DNA of 6,159 bases from JAUIET01 sp045105115. Lineage in GTDB: Bacteria > Pseudomonadota > Gammaproteobacteria > Pseudomonadales > JAUIET01. Positions 5,658 to 6,159 of this stretch are shown in pieces. Location of the stretch: contig JBGCDE010000277.1 in the NCBI GenBank assembly GCA_045105115.1, forward strand, positions 1 to 6,159. Direction: 5' to 3'. Made by a program: the position numbers and the translations under genes. The notes below the pieces were generated by a model. The model saw only the letters and a list, made by a program, of their open reading frames with translations, had not been told where the DNA came from and ran no database searches. The stretch's first letter is position 1, and the number at the start of each line of letters is the position of its first letter.

Positions 5658-5741
5658 AGGCGTGGTGGCCCTCGCATTATTTGGAACCGTGCATCTTGTA
5701 CAAAAAGGCGGTGGGGAGCAAGCGTTCTCATCAATGAAAAG
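5658..5741 (-). promoter_or_regulatory. ypjD-corB gap with a weak promoter candidate and a mini-ORF
   Basis: These 84 bp lie between the ypjD stop and the corB TTG. Read on the minus strand they contain TTGTAC, 16 bp and AATAAT, a weak sigma70-like match close to the gene. A seven-codon ORF (ATG at complement 5675-5677, peptide MRGPPRL) ends in a TGA that shares two bases with the corB TTG. An 8-bp palindrome TTGTACAA lies at 5696-5703. No terminator for ypjD is evident, so corB is probably read at least partly from the ypjD transcript. Confidence 0.3.
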
Positions 5742-6159
5742 TCAGCGCTGTAGTATCAGTTCCAAAACGAGCTTCGAGCCAAAAAATGCCAGCATGAGCA
5801 TGACGAAACCGCTGAGCGTGAGGCGCACGGCGGTACTGCTGCGCCAACCCAGACGATAGTGTCCCCACAGCAGAGTTGAAAAAAGTAGCCATGCGCCGAG
5901 GGTGAGTACCGTTTTGTGCGCCACGCTCTGAGCGAACATGTCTTCTATATAGAGGGCGCCAGAGAGTATCGCAATCGACAGCAGCGATACGCCAATCCAC
6001 AGCAGTTCAAAAAGCATGCTCTCCATTAGCTGAAGCGGTGGCAGGATTTGTACTAGGCCATGTGTCTTGCGATGGCGGAGCTGCTGGTCTTGCAATGATA
6101 GTAATGCCGCCTGAATTGCCGCCAGTGTTAATACTGAGTAAGCGAGTATCGAGCTGCTA
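5742..6159 (-). CDS. ypjD: YpjD/CcsA-like membrane protein, C-terminal part (cut by window edge)
   Basis: The last 138 residues are visible; the frame is still open at the right edge, so the start lies outside. YpjD proteins are about 265 residues, so roughly half is seen. They are inner-membrane proteins of the CcsA/cytochrome c assembly superfamily, but their role in heme handling is not shown. The visible part has the end of one hydrophobic segment, then LPPLQLMESMLFELLWIGVS leading into a second, GAWLLFSTLLWGHYRLGWR forming a third, and SGFVMLMLAFFGSKLVLELIL a fourth. The His in WGHY falls at the place of a conserved heme-side histidine of CcsA proteins, while the tryptophan-rich WWD motif is not recognisable, as in other YpjD proteins. 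It precedes corB by 84 bp on the same strand, an order common in gammaproteobacteria, where ffh often lies divergent on the other side. The identification is confident. Confidence 0.88.
   Translation of the reverse strand, partial: SSSILAYSVLTLAAIQAALLSLQDQQLRHRKTHGLVQILPPLQLMESMLFELLWIGVSLLSIAILSGALYIEDMFAQSVAHKTVLTLGAWLLFSTLLWGHYRLGWRSSTAVRLTLSGFVMLMLAFFGSKLVLELILQR

Noticed and set aside
5696..5703. TTGTACAA palindrome as an operator
   Set aside because: An 8-bp perfect palindrome is expected by chance at this length and no second copy or longer symmetry is present.
5401..5859. A 152-codon plus-strand open frame opposite corB and ypjD
   Set aside because: It runs antisense through two clear family genes, resembles no protein I know, and has the composition of a shadow frame.
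5742..6095. Treating the membrane protein at the right edge as a complete 117-residue gene starting at TTG 6095
   Set aside because: The frame stays open to the edge and the upstream 21 residues (through SSSILAYSVLTLAAIQ) match the YpjD family, so the TTG is an internal leucine codon.

Overview
This window looks like housekeeping chromosome from a gammaproteobacterium. The reasons are a queA-tgt pair whose proteins closely follow the E. coli/Pseudomonas form, a CorB(YfjD)-YpjD pair in the order usual for that class, and a Nudix/gamma-carbonic-anhydrase/DUF1289 trio that I recall from pseudomonads and relatives. Base composition is roughly balanced. I see no insertion sequence, phage gene, CRISPR array or complete RNA gene. 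Assignment below class level would be a guess; a marine or environmental lineage is possible.

Left edge (1-173): a good sigma70-type promoter with a GC-rich discriminator points leftward out of the window, as expected for a stable RNA gene such as a tRNA. A leader of about 100 bases then precedes a small acidic protein of unknown function (174-425). That gene ends in an Ala/Pro/Glu/Asp tail containing three 18-nt repeats, and is followed by a strong intrinsic terminator (443-469).

Centre (474-4332): six same-strand genes form one compact run in which every stop codon overlaps the next start by 1 or 4 nt. They are queA and tgt (queuosine modification of tRNA), a stand-alone YqfO/NIF3-insert-like protein, a CoA-pyrophosphatase-type Nudix hydrolase, a gamma-class carbonic anhydrase-like hexapeptide protein, and a 63-residue four-cysteine DUF1289 protein. 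They are probably co-transcribed and translationally coupled. The queA start lies four bases after the terminator's T-run with no visible Shine-Dalgarno sequence, which makes this junction the most interesting regulatory point in the window. The usual gammaproteobacterial continuation after tgt (yajC-secD-secF) is absent.

Right part (4380-6159, minus strand): a CorB/YfjD-type CNNM-CBS membrane protein (4380-5657) lies convergent to the operon. Upstream of it is the C-terminal part of a YpjD/CcsA-like membrane protein that runs off the right edge. In relatives ypjD usually adjoins ffh, so ffh may lie just outside.

Nothing here is clearly a new defence or mobile system. The points worth a second look are the terminator-queA junction, the fully overlapping six-gene run with its unusual content, the acidic repeat protein, the unusual start of corB, and the outward promoter.
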